Shown in pieces: positions 34,971 through 45,362 of a stretch of DNA of 64,000 bases. The notes beneath the pieces were generated by a model. That model worked only from the letters and a program-made list of their open reading frames with translations. It was not told the origin of the DNA and did no database searches. Position numbers and translations under genes: made by a program. This DNA comes from Prevotella sp. (GTDB lineage Bacteria > Bacteroidota > Bacteroidia > Bacteroidales > Bacteroidaceae), in NCBI GenBank assembly GCA_017445845.1, contig JAFSRY010000033.1:1-64000 (forward strand). Reading direction: 5' to 3'. The number at the start of each line of letters is the position of its first letter. Position 1 is the stretch's first letter.

Positions 34971-36066
34971 AATTTTTCACCTTTTTTATATCCTTCAGCA
35001 TCATTACATTTCGGCTCTTCACCATCTCGCGGAAGTAGACGGCATTTTTCTCGTCAGGGGCGGGACCAAAGAACTCATGCGGTCCGGCATTGCGCCATGC
35101 GAGGAAGTAGCAGATGGCAAAACGATCTATCTGGGGTTTCAGCACGCGTGTCCACCACGTCGGGTCTGGCACGTTCTTCAGGCCACACTCCGTGAGAGCC
35201 AGCAGTTTGCCTCTTTCAGCGGCAAAACCGCTGAGAACCTTAAGGTCGGCGTTGAGGTCGCGAACGAAGTCCTGCTCCGTCCCCCACTGATAGGCATCCA
35301 CGCCCAGCAGGTCAACTCGGTCGTCGCCTGGATAGGTGTCAAAGGCGTTCGGCTGTATGCCGAGATTGGGACTCCACGCCCACACCAAGTTGTCAAAGCC
35401 CTCACAGAGCAGGTAGTCCTGCAACATGCACCACAGAGCCTTGTAGTCCTGAGGGGAACATTGCTTACTGCCCCACCAGAACCAACCGCCGTTGTTCTCG
35501 TGCCACGGACGGAAGATGATGGGAATGGGACGGTCGTCGTCCGTGCGCAGAGTCTTCAGGAAGTTGCGCACCAGCTTCATCCACAACAGGAACTTTCGGT
35601 GCTGCGCACCCCCTGGCAAGACACTCCTTACCACCGTAGTGTCGGTGTTGTCCCATGTCGTACCCCCTGTCAGCGGGTTGCGCGGATGCCACGACAGGGT
35701 GACGATGCCGCCACGCTGATGGTGCGCTATAAGCTCCTCCCTAATACGGGTGAAGGGCACCGAGTCCAAGTTCTTTTCATCACCCATCTCGATGCCACCG
35801 AGGTCAAAACCCATCACCGCAGGCCAGTCGCCGGCAGCCTCGAGAACGTCGCTGCGACCCCGCTGTGGGTGCGCATCGTCGGCGATGCCCGACCATGTGA
35901 TGCCATAGAAAGGGTCGTCCTGATGCCCTACCATATATCCGCGTGTCTGCAACTCTGCCATTCGGTCGAGCAGCTGCTGGCGCGGAGAGGGTAGCAGAGG
36001 TTGCGATACCATCGCACCACAGAAGACCACTTGGGCGATAAAGAAGAGGAAATTTCTTTTGTGCAT
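34969..36066 (-). CDS. GH26 endo-beta-mannanase, exported
   Basis: A 365-residue GH26 enzyme. The acid/base glutamate is in RPWHENNGGWFWWG and the nucleophile in LLALTECGLK, both standard for GH26 mannanases. The start MHKRNFLFFIAQVVF gives a signal peptide ending near VSQP without a good lipobox, so a periplasmic location is likely. An ATG 48 bp upstream would lie inside the GH36 gene and spoil the signal. It is 8 bp behind GH36. It probably trims imported manno-oligosaccharides to mannobiose. Confidence 0.92.
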   Translation of the reverse strand: MHKRNFLFFIAQVVFCGAMVSQPLLPSPRQQLLDRMAELQTRGYMVGHQDDPFYGITWSGIADDAHPQRGRSDVLEAAGDWPAVMGFDLGGIEMGDEKNLDSVPFTRIREELIAHHQRGGIVTLSWHPRNPLTGGTTWDNTDTTVVRSVLPGGAQHRKFLLWMKLVRNFLKTLRTDDDRPIPIIFRPWHENNGGWFWWGSKQCSPQDYKALWCMLQDYLLCEGFDNLVWAWSPNLGIQPNAFDTYPGDDRVDLLGVDAYQWGTEQDFVRDLNADLKVLSGFAAERGKLLALTECGLKNVPDPTWWTRVLKPQIDRFAICYFLAWRNAGPHEFFGPAPDEKNAVYFREMVKSRNVMMLKDIKKVKN

Positions 36067-36074
36067 AATAAAAC

Positions 36075-38249
36075 TTATTGTATGGTGAAAACACGTGAGG
36101 CATAGTCCTCCCACAGCGGCACCTCAATGCCTACATCCATCAGAAAGCGGCCACTGAACTGCTTACCGCTGAGTGCACAGGGCTGTTGGCCGTCATGAAC
36201 GTTTTGCTCCACAAGTGTGTAGTTCTTGTCGGGATCAAGCCCTGCCAGCCGGATGCGAGGTAACGGCTGGTTGTAGTAGTTGTCGGTCTTGTAGGCGAAG
36301 AGACAACCTTGACCGTCGAGCACATACATCAGTGCTGCCACTCCCTTGCGGTCGTAAGGTGACACCAGCCGGTAGAGGTCGCCCGTCTGTATGACATCAC
36401 GCAGTGCCTTATAGTCCTTGAAACAGGTCTCCACCTGCCGACGCTCCTCGTCGGTCATGTCCTTGGGCTGCAACTCAATGCCCAGTCTCCCTGACATTGC
36501 AACATCGCAGCGGAACTTGATGGGGATGACACGTCCGCCCGTGTTCCAGTAAGGACAGTGGTTGATATGCGCAGCCATGGCGTTGGCTGGGAAGAACAGA
36601 CTGGTGCCCCACTGTATATAGACGCGCTGCAGGGCATCGGTATTGTCGCTGGTCCAGAACTCGTCAAAGTATGGCAGCAGGCCGTAGTTGGCGCGTCCCC
36701 CACCCGAGGCGCAGTCCTGTATGACCACGTCGGGATATTTTTCGCGGATGCGCTGCATCACCTTCAGCAGGCCGAGGTGGTAGTCCACATAGAGATTGCC
36801 CTGCTTATGGCGAGGCAGATAGAGCGAGCCGTAGTTCTGGATGGAAGCGTTGGCATCCCACTTGATATAGCTGATCTCAGGATACCGCGTCAGTAGGTCA
36901 TCAACAATCTTAAAGGCAAAGTCCTGCACGTGCGGGTTGGTCATGTCAAGCACCAGCTGCGTGCCGCCACGACCCAGCTTCAGCTCCCTCCCCCTGACCT
37001 GCAGTGCCCAGTCGGGATGCTGTTCATAGAGCTCGCTCTTGGTATTGACAGCCTCAGGTTCTATCCATATACCGAACTTGATATTCTTCTTGCGTGCGGC
37101 ATCCACAAGCGCCTTAATGCCACCAGGCAGTTTCTTCTTGTCCACCACCCAGTCGCCCAGGGTCGACGAATCGTCGTTGCGCGGGTACTTATCTCCAAAC
37201 CAACCGTCGTCCATGACAAACAGTTCACCCCCAAACCTGGCGATGTCGTCCATCATCTGCAGCATTCGCTCCTCGTTGATGTCGAAGTAGAGCCCCTCCC
37301 ATGAGTTGAGCAGGATGTCTCCCACGCCATTGCCACGATGCAGCATGCCGCACTCACGAGCCCAGCGATGGAACGTGCGCGAGACGCCGCCCATACCTTC
37401 TTTGCTATAGGCCATCGCCAGCCGGGGGGTAGTAAACGTTGCCTTTGCATCTAGCACATATTCCGATGACTGCGGGTCGATGCCTGCATAGACGTGGATC
37501 TGCTTATTGAGAATCGTATTCAGCCGCAACTCGTAGTTGCCGCTCCAGCAGAGCGCCATACCGATGGTGCGGCCTGTAGTCTCGCTGGGCTTACCATCGA
37601 GTGAGAGCATGATCTCGGGCGCATCGAGATGGGCATTGCGTGCACCATCAGTGTTGCGTATCACCTTACAACCCGGCGTCAACGGCTCCTGCACCATGTT
37701 GGCCTCAGCAGCCCAGTCGCCATGCAAGTGGGTCAGCCACACATCACCCTGGCGCAGTGTCAGTTGTCCTGAGTCGTAGCGTTTCAAGGTGATGGGCTTT
37801 TTCTCGTTGTTCACTATCTCGGTCCAGGTTTCGATAATGTCCACTCCTTTATAGGCCTTGTAGAAAAGACGTATAATGACAGGTTGCAGTTGATCCCTGA
37901 GGAGGAAAGTATGTACAACAGCATTGCCATGATCCACACGACTGTATTCCTCAACCTTTAACTCCAGGTTCATGTCACCGTCGGTATGCTCCACCTGCAA
38001 GGCAGGCAGCTGCACCATATCCACCGTTCCGAATGCAGGCAGTACGGGGAAGTTGAGGTCACAGCCCGATTCGCGCAACTGTTCCATGGTGGCCGAACGC
38101 TCGCCATAATAGCCCCATCGCAAATCCTGACCTTCATCGGCGTGCAGTATCATCTGTGTATGAGGTGTCTCTATAACCACGTCTCCCTGCCATGCTTTTG
38201 CAGTCAAGACTGCCAACAGCATCGTACCTGTCAATATACAATTCTTCAT
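36075..38249 (-). CDS. GH36 alpha-galactosidase, exported
   Basis: A 724-residue GH36 enzyme with a signal peptide (1-19, ...LTAKA). The nucleophile aspartate is in ISYIKWDANASIQ, the acid/base aspartate in FWTSDNTDA, and CASGGGRANYGLLPYF is the family block between. It removes alpha-1,6-galactose branches from galactomannan oligosaccharides, probably in the periplasm. Length is normal for GH36. It lies between a module protein and the GH26 gene, all on one strand. Confidence 0.93.
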   Translation of the reverse strand: MKNCILTGTMLLAVLTAKAWQGDVVIETPHTQMILHADEGQDLRWGYYGERSATMEQLRESGCDLNFPVLPAFGTVDMVQLPALQVEHTDGDMNLELKVEEYSRVDHGNAVVHTFLLRDQLQPVIIRLFYKAYKGVDIIETWTEIVNNEKKPITLKRYDSGQLTLRQGDVWLTHLHGDWAAEANMVQEPLTPGCKVIRNTDGARNAHLDAPEIMLSLDGKPSETTGRTIGMALCWSGNYELRLNTILNKQIHVYAGIDPQSSEYVLDAKATFTTPRLAMAYSKEGMGGVSRTFHRWARECGMLHRGNGVGDILLNSWEGLYFDINEERMLQMMDDIARFGGELFVMDDGWFGDKYPRNDDSSTLGDWVVDKKKLPGGIKALVDAARKKNIKFGIWIEPEAVNTKSELYEQHPDWALQVRGRELKLGRGGTQLVLDMTNPHVQDFAFKIVDDLLTRYPEISYIKWDANASIQNYGSLYLPRHKQGNLYVDYHLGLLKVMQRIREKYPDVVIQDCASGGGRANYGLLPYFDEFWTSDNTDALQRVYIQWGTSLFFPANAMAAHINHCPYWNTGGRVIPIKFRCDVAMSGRLGIELQPKDMTDEERRQVETCFKDYKALRDVIQTGDLYRLVSPYDRKGVAALMYVLDGQGCLFAYKTDNYYNQPLPRIRLAGLDPDKNYTLVEQNVHDGQQPCALSGKQFSGRFLMDVGIEVPLWEDYASRVFTIQ

Positions 38250-38260
38250 ATCGCTGGATA

Positions 38261-39136
38261 TTATCTTCTCACCTTTTTACCATTAAGTATATAAATACCC
38301 TTGTCGGCACTGCCTGCCACCTGCTGACCGCGCAGATTATACATCCTGCCATCGGTCGTCGTGTTGTATGACTGAGGAAGGATAGCTGTCGTCGCACCCT
38401 TAGTCACTGTAATCTTAGTGATGTTATAGGCCTGACCGCGAATAACCAGACCGCGATCGGCAATCTCGGTAGCCATCGTCTCGTCGGCCACGGTGAAGCT
38501 GATGACACCGTCATTGAAAGTAGTTTCCAGGTCGGTCCATTCCCAAGAGTCGCCTTTCTTATAGGTCACCACATACTGTGGAGAATCGTAGGTTGTCGTG
38601 GTATAGACACGCACCACATCATCCTTCTGCAAACCAGTGAAAGTGCCGTCAGGTGTCTCATACTGACTTCCAGGAACCTCTTCCGGGTTCCATGAGATAG
38701 CCTCGTTGCCTTCCCATACAGTTTGCTCGCCCTCTACAGGCTCTTCATCAGAGGTAAAGAGCGAAACTTTGGTGATAATGCTGTTCTCTCCCTTATAGAT
38801 ATAAATATTCTTCCCACTGATGGCTGTCAAATCATCATCGGTGAGTGTGACATCCAAATACGTCTCACCACCATTAACCCACGGCCACTGACTATCCATT
38901 GAAGGAATAGTCGTCTCGTTCCAGTCAGGCGCACCCTTATAGCAAATCTTAAAGTTTGCACCGTCCTCAGGTACGGTCACATAGACACGGATCACGTCGC
39001 CGCCCTTAAAGGTAGCTATCCTCTCACTTGAGATTTCAATGCCATCCTCATAGGAACCTTCCCAGATGACACTTTCTGCAGCATTCACTCCTGCAAAGCT
39101 TAGTGCAGCCACTAAAAACATAAAGAATTTCTTCAT
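38261..39136 (-). CDS. Secreted two-module protein of unknown function (mannan locus)
   Basis: A 291-residue protein with a signal peptide (1-20). Two copies of a ~105-residue beta-rich module follow: 22-127 (VIWEGSYEDG ... GGDVIRVYV ... ITKVSLF) and 138-246 (TVWEGNEAISWN ... KDDVVRVYTT ... RGLVIRGQAYNITKITV). The tail MYNLRGQQVA ... GIYILNGKKV is a common Prevotella C-terminal extension, possibly a sorting tail. The same module occurs in the proteins at 45434 and 48172. It sits between the surface glycan-binding protein and GH36, so a carbohydrate-binding role is my inference. Confidence 0.75.
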   Translation of the reverse strand: MKKFFMFLVAALSFAGVNAAESVIWEGSYEDGIEISSERIATFKGGDVIRVYVTVPEDGANFKICYKGAPDWNETTIPSMDSQWPWVNGGETYLDVTLTDDDLTAISGKNIYIYKGENSIITKVSLFTSDEEPVEGEQTVWEGNEAISWNPEEVPGSQYETPDGTFTGLQKDDVVRVYTTTTYDSPQYVVTYKKGDSWEWTDLETTFNDGVISFTVADETMATEIADRGLVIRGQAYNITKITVTKGATTAILPQSYNTTTDGRMYNLRGQQVAGSADKGIYILNGKKVRR

Positions 39137-39163
39137 ATTGCAAATATTTTTAAGGATTAATAA

Positions 39164-40360
39164 TCATTTCTTCACGATACGCATATTAGCCAGTCGGAAA
39201 TCAGCTTCATAGTTGCTGTGTGGCTGGAAGACAATGCGCAGTGTCTGCCATTTACCGGGTGCCGCAATTCCTTTAGTGGCCATCGGTGCCAGAGGCAGAC
39301 TGACGGTTTGCCACTGACCGCGAGTGTTGATACCCAGTCCGTTTGCAGGATTCCATGCATAGCTGTCGCCCCAGTTGAAGCAGAACTGCAGTCCCGTTTG
39401 GTCGGTCAGTGGGAAATTGGTAGGTGTGAGCACTTCCATCTTCAGCACGTAGTCGTCGAGGGCATCGTTCTCAACAGTGCCCACAGCGTCGACCATATTG
39501 CACGACAGGTCGACGGTGTTCCATGCCCATGCGCCGTAAGTTCCAGTAAAGTGCAGGTTCTTCTGGTTGAGCCAAGCTTGTGCGCCGATGCCCTCGTCGC
39601 TTTCCACCGCCATCTGCACCTGTCCGTCGATATTTATCGACACCCCACTGAAATCGCTAAAAAGAAGATAGTCTGTCGGGCGGAAGGGCAATGTCTGCGA
39701 ATAGGGTGTCCCGTCGGTCTGCCAAGTGAAGGTCAGTTGGCTGTTGTCGGGTGTGCCTTCGGGAATGGCCACCTTCATGCTGGTGGCTGTTATCGAGCCT
39801 ACTCCCAGTGTCTGAGTGCCGAGCATGACGGTGCTCAGTCCGCTGTCAAAGCCGTAGAGGTTGAAGTTGCTGCCAACGACGGTCACCGAGTCGCCTGCAT
39901 TCTGAAACTCGCAGGCCAGTGCCGTCACGGTGAGGGGTGGGAAGGGCACTCGAAAGTCAAAGGTCGCGGTGCCTTGGTCGGTGGTGAGTTCAATCTTGTT
40001 CTGCTGTTCCATCGACAAGGTGGAGGGTATCTGCACATAGGCACGTGTCAGGCAGGAGTAGACATTCAGCATGTCACAGCTCACGGTGTTGAACTTCACG
40101 CTCTGCAGGTGGTTCAGGTTCTCACCCGTGATAATGACCATCTGTCCCACGTTGCCCTCGGTGATGGGGGTAGTCAGTTCAGTGTCAGCAGCATCGTAGA
40201 CGGCACTGATGAGCGGTGCGCCGCTGTTGGCCATCAGCTCGGCGGGGATATAGCCCTCGTCGTAGTCTACGATGTCGTTGCAGGAAACGAGTAGCAGTGC
40301 GGCTGCCACAAAGAAAGAATTCAAATATTGGAGAATGGAAGAATTATAATGCTTCATCAT
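39164..40360 (-). CDS. Surface glycan-binding lipoprotein with IPT/TIG domains (SusE-position)
   Basis: A 398-residue lipoprotein (lipobox LLVSC near residue 27). Two immunoglobulin-like IPT/TIG domains are seen: one around MVIITGENLNHLQSVKFN (~70-150) and one around SVTVVGSNFNLYGFDSG (~155-235). They are followed by a larger beta-sandwich with WGDSYAWNPANGLG and WQTVSLPLAP. This is the layout of surface glycan-binding proteins encoded after SusD. It should hold mannan at the cell surface for the SusCD pair. SusD ends 24 bp upstream. Confidence 0.85.
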   Translation of the reverse strand: MMKHYNSSILQYLNSFFVAAALLLVSCNDIVDYDEGYIPAELMANSGAPLISAVYDAADTELTTPITEGNVGQMVIITGENLNHLQSVKFNTVSCDMLNVYSCLTRAYVQIPSTLSMEQQNKIELTTDQGTATFDFRVPFPPLTVTALACEFQNAGDSVTVVGSNFNLYGFDSGLSTVMLGTQTLGVGSITATSMKVAIPEGTPDNSQLTFTWQTDGTPYSQTLPFRPTDYLLFSDFSGVSINIDGQVQMAVESDEGIGAQAWLNQKNLHFTGTYGAWAWNTVDLSCNMVDAVGTVENDALDDYVLKMEVLTPTNFPLTDQTGLQFCFNWGDSYAWNPANGLGINTRGQWQTVSLPLAPMATKGIAAPGKWQTLRIVFQPHSNYEADFRLANMRIVKK

Positions 40361-40384
40361 CGTTGCTTTTTTTCTTTTATTACA

Positions 40385-42142
40385 TCAGTTCCATCCGGGA
40401 TTGTTCTCTGTGATGGCTTTATTGGTATTTAGCTCGGGTGCTGGGATGGGGAACAACAGGTTGCGCGGCTGTCGGGTCTTGAGTACTCCGGCATCGTCGC
40501 TGCCTCCGATGGCGTTCATTGCATCGAGATAGATTCCCCAGCGGATGAGATCCCAGCGGCGGTCGGCTTCGCAGGCCAGCTCTTTGGCACGTTCCTCGAT
40601 GATGGCCGAGCGGAGCTTCGTCTGCGTATCGAGCGCGCCAACGCCAGTGGCCGATGCCACGGTGGCACTGCTACGCTCACGCACCTCATTCAAGAGTGCA
40701 AGGGCCTCACTGCTGTTGCCCAACTCGTTTTCTGCCTCTGCCAGAATGAGCATCACATCGGCCAGTCGCAGGAAAGGCCAGTTGGCATCAGCCTGGTCGA
40801 TTGCATTATTGGTGACATCCATATACTTGGTGGTGAAAGCCAGACACTGTGCATCCTGCGAATAGTAGTAGTTCACACCGTCGGCAAACTCACCCGTAGG
40901 CGCTGCCACATAGTTGCCCAACAGATCATAGCCGGTGGCACGAATGGCGTAGTCGTTGTTCTGAGGATAATAGAAACCGGAGTTCGACTCACGTTGTGTC
41001 TTGGCGCGCCAACGGTGTTTCACCCCCTTGACAACACGCAGGTCTTGCGGTTCGAAGAGGTCGTACCAATGGCGTGTGCATCCAACCCAACCGCCTTGCT
41101 CTATGAAGTCGCTGCCCTGCTCGGTCATATAGCCCTCGTACTGAGAGTGGACAGACACCTTATAGGTGGCATCGCCACTGACGGTACAGACGGAAAAGAG
41201 AAACTCAGATGCCGTGCACGAGGACTTCTTCCACAGATCGTCGTAGCTGAGCAGTTCGTAGCGGCCGTAGTCGCCAGCCAGAAGCCGGCGCCCCCACTCG
41301 GCAGCCTTCGCATAGAGGGCCTGCGGATCCAGATTTGCATAGCCAGTGACGGTCTGCTTCAGCAAGGTGATTCTTTGCAGGGGGGCATAGGAGCGGTCGT
41401 CGCCGCTACCGTCGTAGGTAGGCCCTGTGCGCACCACCACCTCCGTACCTGCAGGCATGGCAGCCGCTGCTTCGGTGGCATAGACCTTTGTCAACAGCCC
41501 TGCGGCACTGCCTGCCGACACATGGCCCGGCTGCCATCGGCTGTCGGTGTTCTGATACATCTCGGAGGCAGCCTCTTCCAGGTTCTTTACAATATACTCG
41601 TACACCTTGGCAATGGGTTGTCGTGGCTGCTGGTAGTGGTCTGTCAACTCCTCAGGTTGCAGGGGCACGTCACCATAGGCTCTTACTAAGAGAAAATAGG
41701 CGAAGGCGCGCATAAATTTCATTTCACCTCGAGCATTCTGACGCGACTCGTCGCTTACGTTGCTCATGGCGTTGATATGACGGATGGCGGTGTTGGCACG
41801 GGAGATGAGTCCGTAACAGCCTTTCCACAGGGCATCGGTGACATCGTTCTCACCTTGGAAATTGCCGGCTCCGAAGGTGCCGAAAAGCCAGTCGGGGCCA
41901 CTGATATAGTCGGCGTCGAACTCAAGCACACGCGGGAAGTAGCCCCAGCAGAACATGTCATAGATGAGTTTCGAATAGGTTCCTGTCACCCACTGCTGGA
42001 CAGCCTCTTCTGAGTCGCCCACACGCTCATCGGTAATCAGACCCTTTGGGTCTTCTTCTATCCAACTGGAGCAAGCCGTCAGACCTATTGTCAGGGCAAG
42101 TCCAGACAACAAAAGAATCAATATTTTTTTCATCATCGTCAA
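40385..42142 (-). CDS. SusD/RagB-type outer-membrane glycan-binding lipoprotein
   Basis: A 585-residue SusD homologue. The lipoprotein signal ends LTACSS. SusD blocks include DALWKGCYGLISRANTAIRHI, MKFMRAFAYFLLVRAYGDVPL, DVMLILAEAENELGNSSEALALLNEVR and, near the end, LFPIPAPELNTN. It forms the lid over the SusC channel and binds the glycan. Any of three clustered ATGs (42142, 42136, 42133) may be used. It is 8 bp after SusC. Confidence 0.95.
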   Translation of the reverse strand: MTMMKKILILLLSGLALTIGLTACSSWIEEDPKGLITDERVGDSEEAVQQWVTGTYSKLIYDMFCWGYFPRVLEFDADYISGPDWLFGTFGAGNFQGENDVTDALWKGCYGLISRANTAIRHINAMSNVSDESRQNARGEMKFMRAFAYFLLVRAYGDVPLQPEELTDHYQQPRQPIAKVYEYIVKNLEEAASEMYQNTDSRWQPGHVSAGSAAGLLTKVYATEAAAAMPAGTEVVVRTGPTYDGSGDDRSYAPLQRITLLKQTVTGYANLDPQALYAKAAEWGRRLLAGDYGRYELLSYDDLWKKSSCTASEFLFSVCTVSGDATYKVSVHSQYEGYMTEQGSDFIEQGGWVGCTRHWYDLFEPQDLRVVKGVKHRWRAKTQRESNSGFYYPQNNDYAIRATGYDLLGNYVAAPTGEFADGVNYYYSQDAQCLAFTTKYMDVTNNAIDQADANWPFLRLADVMLILAEAENELGNSSEALALLNEVRERSSATVASATGVGALDTQTKLRSAIIEERAKELACEADRRWDLIRWGIYLDAMNAIGGSDDAGVLKTRQPRNLLFPIPAPELNTNKAITENNPGWN

Positions 42143-42150
42143 GGTTTTTT

Positions 42151-45100
42151 TTAGAATTCAAAGTTGATGCCAAGTGAGAACGAGCGTGCGCTGGGATATG
42201 AATAGCTGTCGACACCCGGACAGGCAGCATTCTGTCCACCGGCATTCACATCAGGATCGAACCATGAGTATTTAGTGATAGTGAAGAGGTTGTTGGCGGT
42301 CAGCGCGAAACCTATCTTCTCGATGCCCTTGATGGGTTTCTGCCAGTCGTAAGCCAGCGTCAGATACTTCATGCGCAGGTAAGAACCGTTTTCCACATAG
42401 CGGTTGCTCACCAGCCATGTGCGGGTATATCCTGCCGTAGCTTTGGGCCACTCGGCCTGTGCTGCCGTCTCGGGCGTCCAGCGGTGGTCATAGGCATCCT
42501 GTGTGATGTTGCCGATGTTCGACATCGTGACGTCCGTCTTGTTGTAGTTGAAGATATCGTTGCCCTGTGAGCCTTGGATCATAAAGCTCAAGCTGAAGTT
42601 CTGATACGACAGGTTGTTGGTCAGCGAGTAGACAAACATAGGATTGGTATCGCCAATGATCGTGCGGTCTTTTTCGGTAATGACGCCATCACCGTCCAAG
42701 TCGCGGTATTTTATCTCGCCTACATATCTCAATGCCTCGGCATCGGTGAGGGAAGCGTGGGTCTTATCAGAGCGCACCTCGGCGATATTGTCGTAGTAGC
42801 CGTCTTCCACATAGCCGTAGAGCGTACCGATGGGGCAGCCGTTGCGCTGCAGGAACACTTGGTCGGCTTTCGACCACAGGGCTGTGGCATACTGATCGCC
42901 TTCGAGACCGCCGATGCGGTTCTTGTTGAACGTGATATTGGCTGAGATGTTCCATTTCACGGGTCCGCGGCGCAAGGCATCGAACGAGAGCGTGAGTTCC
43001 AAACCCTCATTGGTTACGTTGCCGCTGTTGACTAACTGCTGGCTGAAGCCGCTCGATGATGGGATGGTGACGTTCTGCAGCAGGTCGCGCGTCTTCTTGT
43101 TGTAATAGTCTATAGTGAGTTGCAGACGGTTGTCGAGCCATCCGAAGTCGATACCGGCATTGAATTGTGCTGTGGTCTCCCACTTCAGATGAGGGTTCTG
43201 CGGGCCGCGCCAGTCTATCATCGACACTCCGCTCTGCAGGGTTCCATTGTAAGGATAGTTGGCGGCCTGCATCACGGCCAGTGTGCGATAGGCTCCGATG
43301 CCCTGGTTGCCTGTTTCACCATAGGAGAGGCGTAACTTCAGATTGGAAAAGAAGTTGAGATCCTTTATGAACTGCTCTTCGATGGCGCGCCATGCTACTG
43401 CCCCACTGAGGAACGTGGCCCATTTGTTGCCTTCCATGAATGCCGAGGAACCGTCGGTACGGATGCTGGCGGTGAAGAGATACCTGTCCAAAAGGGTGTA
43501 GTTGACACGTCCCAGGAACGACTCGAGCGACTGCTCGGTTTCGTTGCTCTGAATGACGGGTCGGTCGATGGCGAGCGACATATCGGCATCGCGGGTCTGG
43601 TCGCTGGGGAAGTTGGTGGCGGTCATGCTCATGTTCTCTCCCTGTCCGCGCTCGAAGGTAATGCCTGCTACAGCGTTGAACTTGTGGATGCCAAACTGCT
43701 TGTCGAAGGTAAGGAGAGACTCAGACGTCAAGCTTTTCCATGTGTTGGTGGCCTTGCCAGCCTTGCCGTTGGTGGGACTCTTTCCTTCCTGTGTGAGTCG
43801 GTTGTAGTAGGTGCCGCGATGACCGTCGTTGTAGCCTAAGCCCAGGTTCTGCCGGAACTTCAGCCAAGGGGTAATCTTAGCTTCAGCATACGATGAGGAG
43901 AACCACGAAATCTGCTTCAGCTGGTCACTGGCGCCATTGACATAGTTGGCGGGGTTGGCTGCCAGCCAGTCGGTTTGGTCGGTCTCTTCCTTCACTGTTG
44001 GCGGGAAGATGAGAGCGGAGCGTATGATGCCGGTATTCTCTGAGTTGGTACGCTGAAAATCGGTAGTGGCATTGGTGAAATGGCTCGATGTGCCCATCTC
44101 CAGCCAGTTGGTGATATGACGACTGATGTTGATGCTCAGTCCATAGCGCTTGTAACCTGTATTCTTGATGATACCCTTCTGGTCGGTATAACTGCCCGAG
44201 AAGGCATACCATCCGTCGTTGCTGCCTCCGCTGACGCTGGCGTTATACTCCTGCTGGAAGCCGGTGTGATAGATCTCATCCTGCCAGTCGGCGCCTTCCA
44301 CCACATCAGTATTACCATACTGGTCGGTGCGCTCGCCTGGATGGAGGAAGTCTTCGGGCGAGGGATTGTACTTACCCTGTGAATAGACGAAGCCACTGCC
44401 TGTATAGGGATATTCCCACTCTCCGCGATAAGGCTCGCGCTGAGTGCCGTTCTCATAGTAGGCACTGTTATGGTTGGCCTCATTCTGATAGAGGGCATAG
44501 GTGTAGGGCGAGAGTGTCTTTACCCTGCGACCGATGTTCTGCACCGTCCACCGCACGCCGGCCTCTACCTTGGGCTTGCCAGTCTGTCCTTTCTTGGTGG
44601 TGATGATGACTACGCCATTGGCACCACGACTACCATAGATGGCTGTTGCCGACGCATCTTTGAGCACTTCTATCTTCTCGATATCGTTGGGATTGATCAT
44701 CTGCAAGGGCGACGTCTGCTGGTTGTTGCCACCATTGGCGTCGCTCTTGGGCGTACCGTTGGGATCTGTACCAAAGGGGATGCCGTCGACGATATAGAGG
44801 GGCTGACTACTCGTTGTAAACGAGTTGGCACCACGTACGGTGATGCTCACGCCGGCACCCGGTGAGCCATCGCTCTGTTGCACCTGTACACCGGCTATCT
44901 TACCCTGCAAGCCGTGGGCCACATCAACGGCACCACCCTTGCGAAGGTCATCGCCTTTCATCTGAGAGACAGCTCCTGAGAGGTCGCGCTTCTTCATGGT
45001 CCCATAGCCCACTACCACCACTTCTTCCATCTGAGCAAGGTCTTCCTTAAGGGTCACCTCGACGGTGCTCTTGCCTTTCACATTGACAACCTGTGTCTTG

Positions 45101-45348
45101 TAGCCTACCATCGACACCTGCACGATAAACTTGCCTGCCGGCAATTCAAACGAGAAGTTACCGTCAAGGTCGGTAATGGCGCCAGCCGTAGTTCCGGGCA
45201 CTTGTACGCTTGCTCCGATGAGTGATTCTCCGGGCATTGCCCCATCTAGCACACGTCCTTTCAGGATAGTCTGTGCGCTCGTGCTGATGCTGCCGATGAG
45301 CAACATCAGCCAAAGATAAATCCATTTTCGCATATTAGTTGACTTCAT
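42151..45348 (-). CDS. SusC/RagA-type TonB-dependent outer-membrane transporter
   Basis: A 1065-residue transporter. The signal peptide (ending ISTSAQ) is followed by a carboxypeptidase-regulatory-like beta domain (~28-108, TILKGRVLDGAMPGESLIGA...), a TonB box region (EEVVVVGYGT), a plug (GKIAGVQVQQSDGSPG, YIVDGIPFG, DIEKIEVLKDASATAIYGSR) and a 22-strand barrel ending in SLGINFEF. No STN domain is present, so it should not signal to an anti-sigma factor. It imports manno-oligosaccharides with SusD. It has no recognisable -7 box of its own; a 43-bp dispersed element sits 14 bp ahead. Confidence 0.95.
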   Translation of the reverse strand: MKSTNMRKWIYLWLMLLIGSISTSAQTILKGRVLDGAMPGESLIGASVQVPGTTAGAITDLDGNFSFELPAGKFIVQVSMVGYKTQVVNVKGKSTVEVTLKEDLAQMEEVVVVGYGTMKKRDLSGAVSQMKGDDLRKGGAVDVAHGLQGKIAGVQVQQSDGSPGAGVSITVRGANSFTTSSQPLYIVDGIPFGTDPNGTPKSDANGGNNQQTSPLQMINPNDIEKIEVLKDASATAIYGSRGANGVVIITTKKGQTGKPKVEAGVRWTVQNIGRRVKTLSPYTYALYQNEANHNSAYYENGTQREPYRGEWEYPYTGSGFVYSQGKYNPSPEDFLHPGERTDQYGNTDVVEGADWQDEIYHTGFQQEYNASVSGGSNDGWYAFSGSYTDQKGIIKNTGYKRYGLSINISRHITNWLEMGTSSHFTNATTDFQRTNSENTGIIRSALIFPPTVKEETDQTDWLAANPANYVNGASDQLKQISWFSSSYAEAKITPWLKFRQNLGLGYNDGHRGTYYNRLTQEGKSPTNGKAGKATNTWKSLTSESLLTFDKQFGIHKFNAVAGITFERGQGENMSMTATNFPSDQTRDADMSLAIDRPVIQSNETEQSLESFLGRVNYTLLDRYLFTASIRTDGSSAFMEGNKWATFLSGAVAWRAIEEQFIKDLNFFSNLKLRLSYGETGNQGIGAYRTLAVMQAANYPYNGTLQSGVSMIDWRGPQNPHLKWETTAQFNAGIDFGWLDNRLQLTIDYYNKKTRDLLQNVTIPSSSGFSQQLVNSGNVTNEGLELTLSFDALRRGPVKWNISANITFNKNRIGGLEGDQYATALWSKADQVFLQRNGCPIGTLYGYVEDGYYDNIAEVRSDKTHASLTDAEALRYVGEIKYRDLDGDGVITEKDRTIIGDTNPMFVYSLTNNLSYQNFSLSFMIQGSQGNDIFNYNKTDVTMSNIGNITQDAYDHRWTPETAAQAEWPKATAGYTRTWLVSNRYVENGSYLRMKYLTLAYDWQKPIKGIEKIGFALTANNLFTITKYSWFDPDVNAGGQNAACPGVDSYSYPSARSFSLGINFEF

Positions 45349-45362
45349 ATTTTCTTATTTCC

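Noticed and set aside
34918..35994. Long plus-strand frame (358 codons) antisense to GH26
   Set aside because: It mirrors a well-identified GH26 gene; GC-rich codon bias leaves the opposite strand open. The same holds for 17297-18247, 26978-27922, 39218-40294 and 57056-58204.
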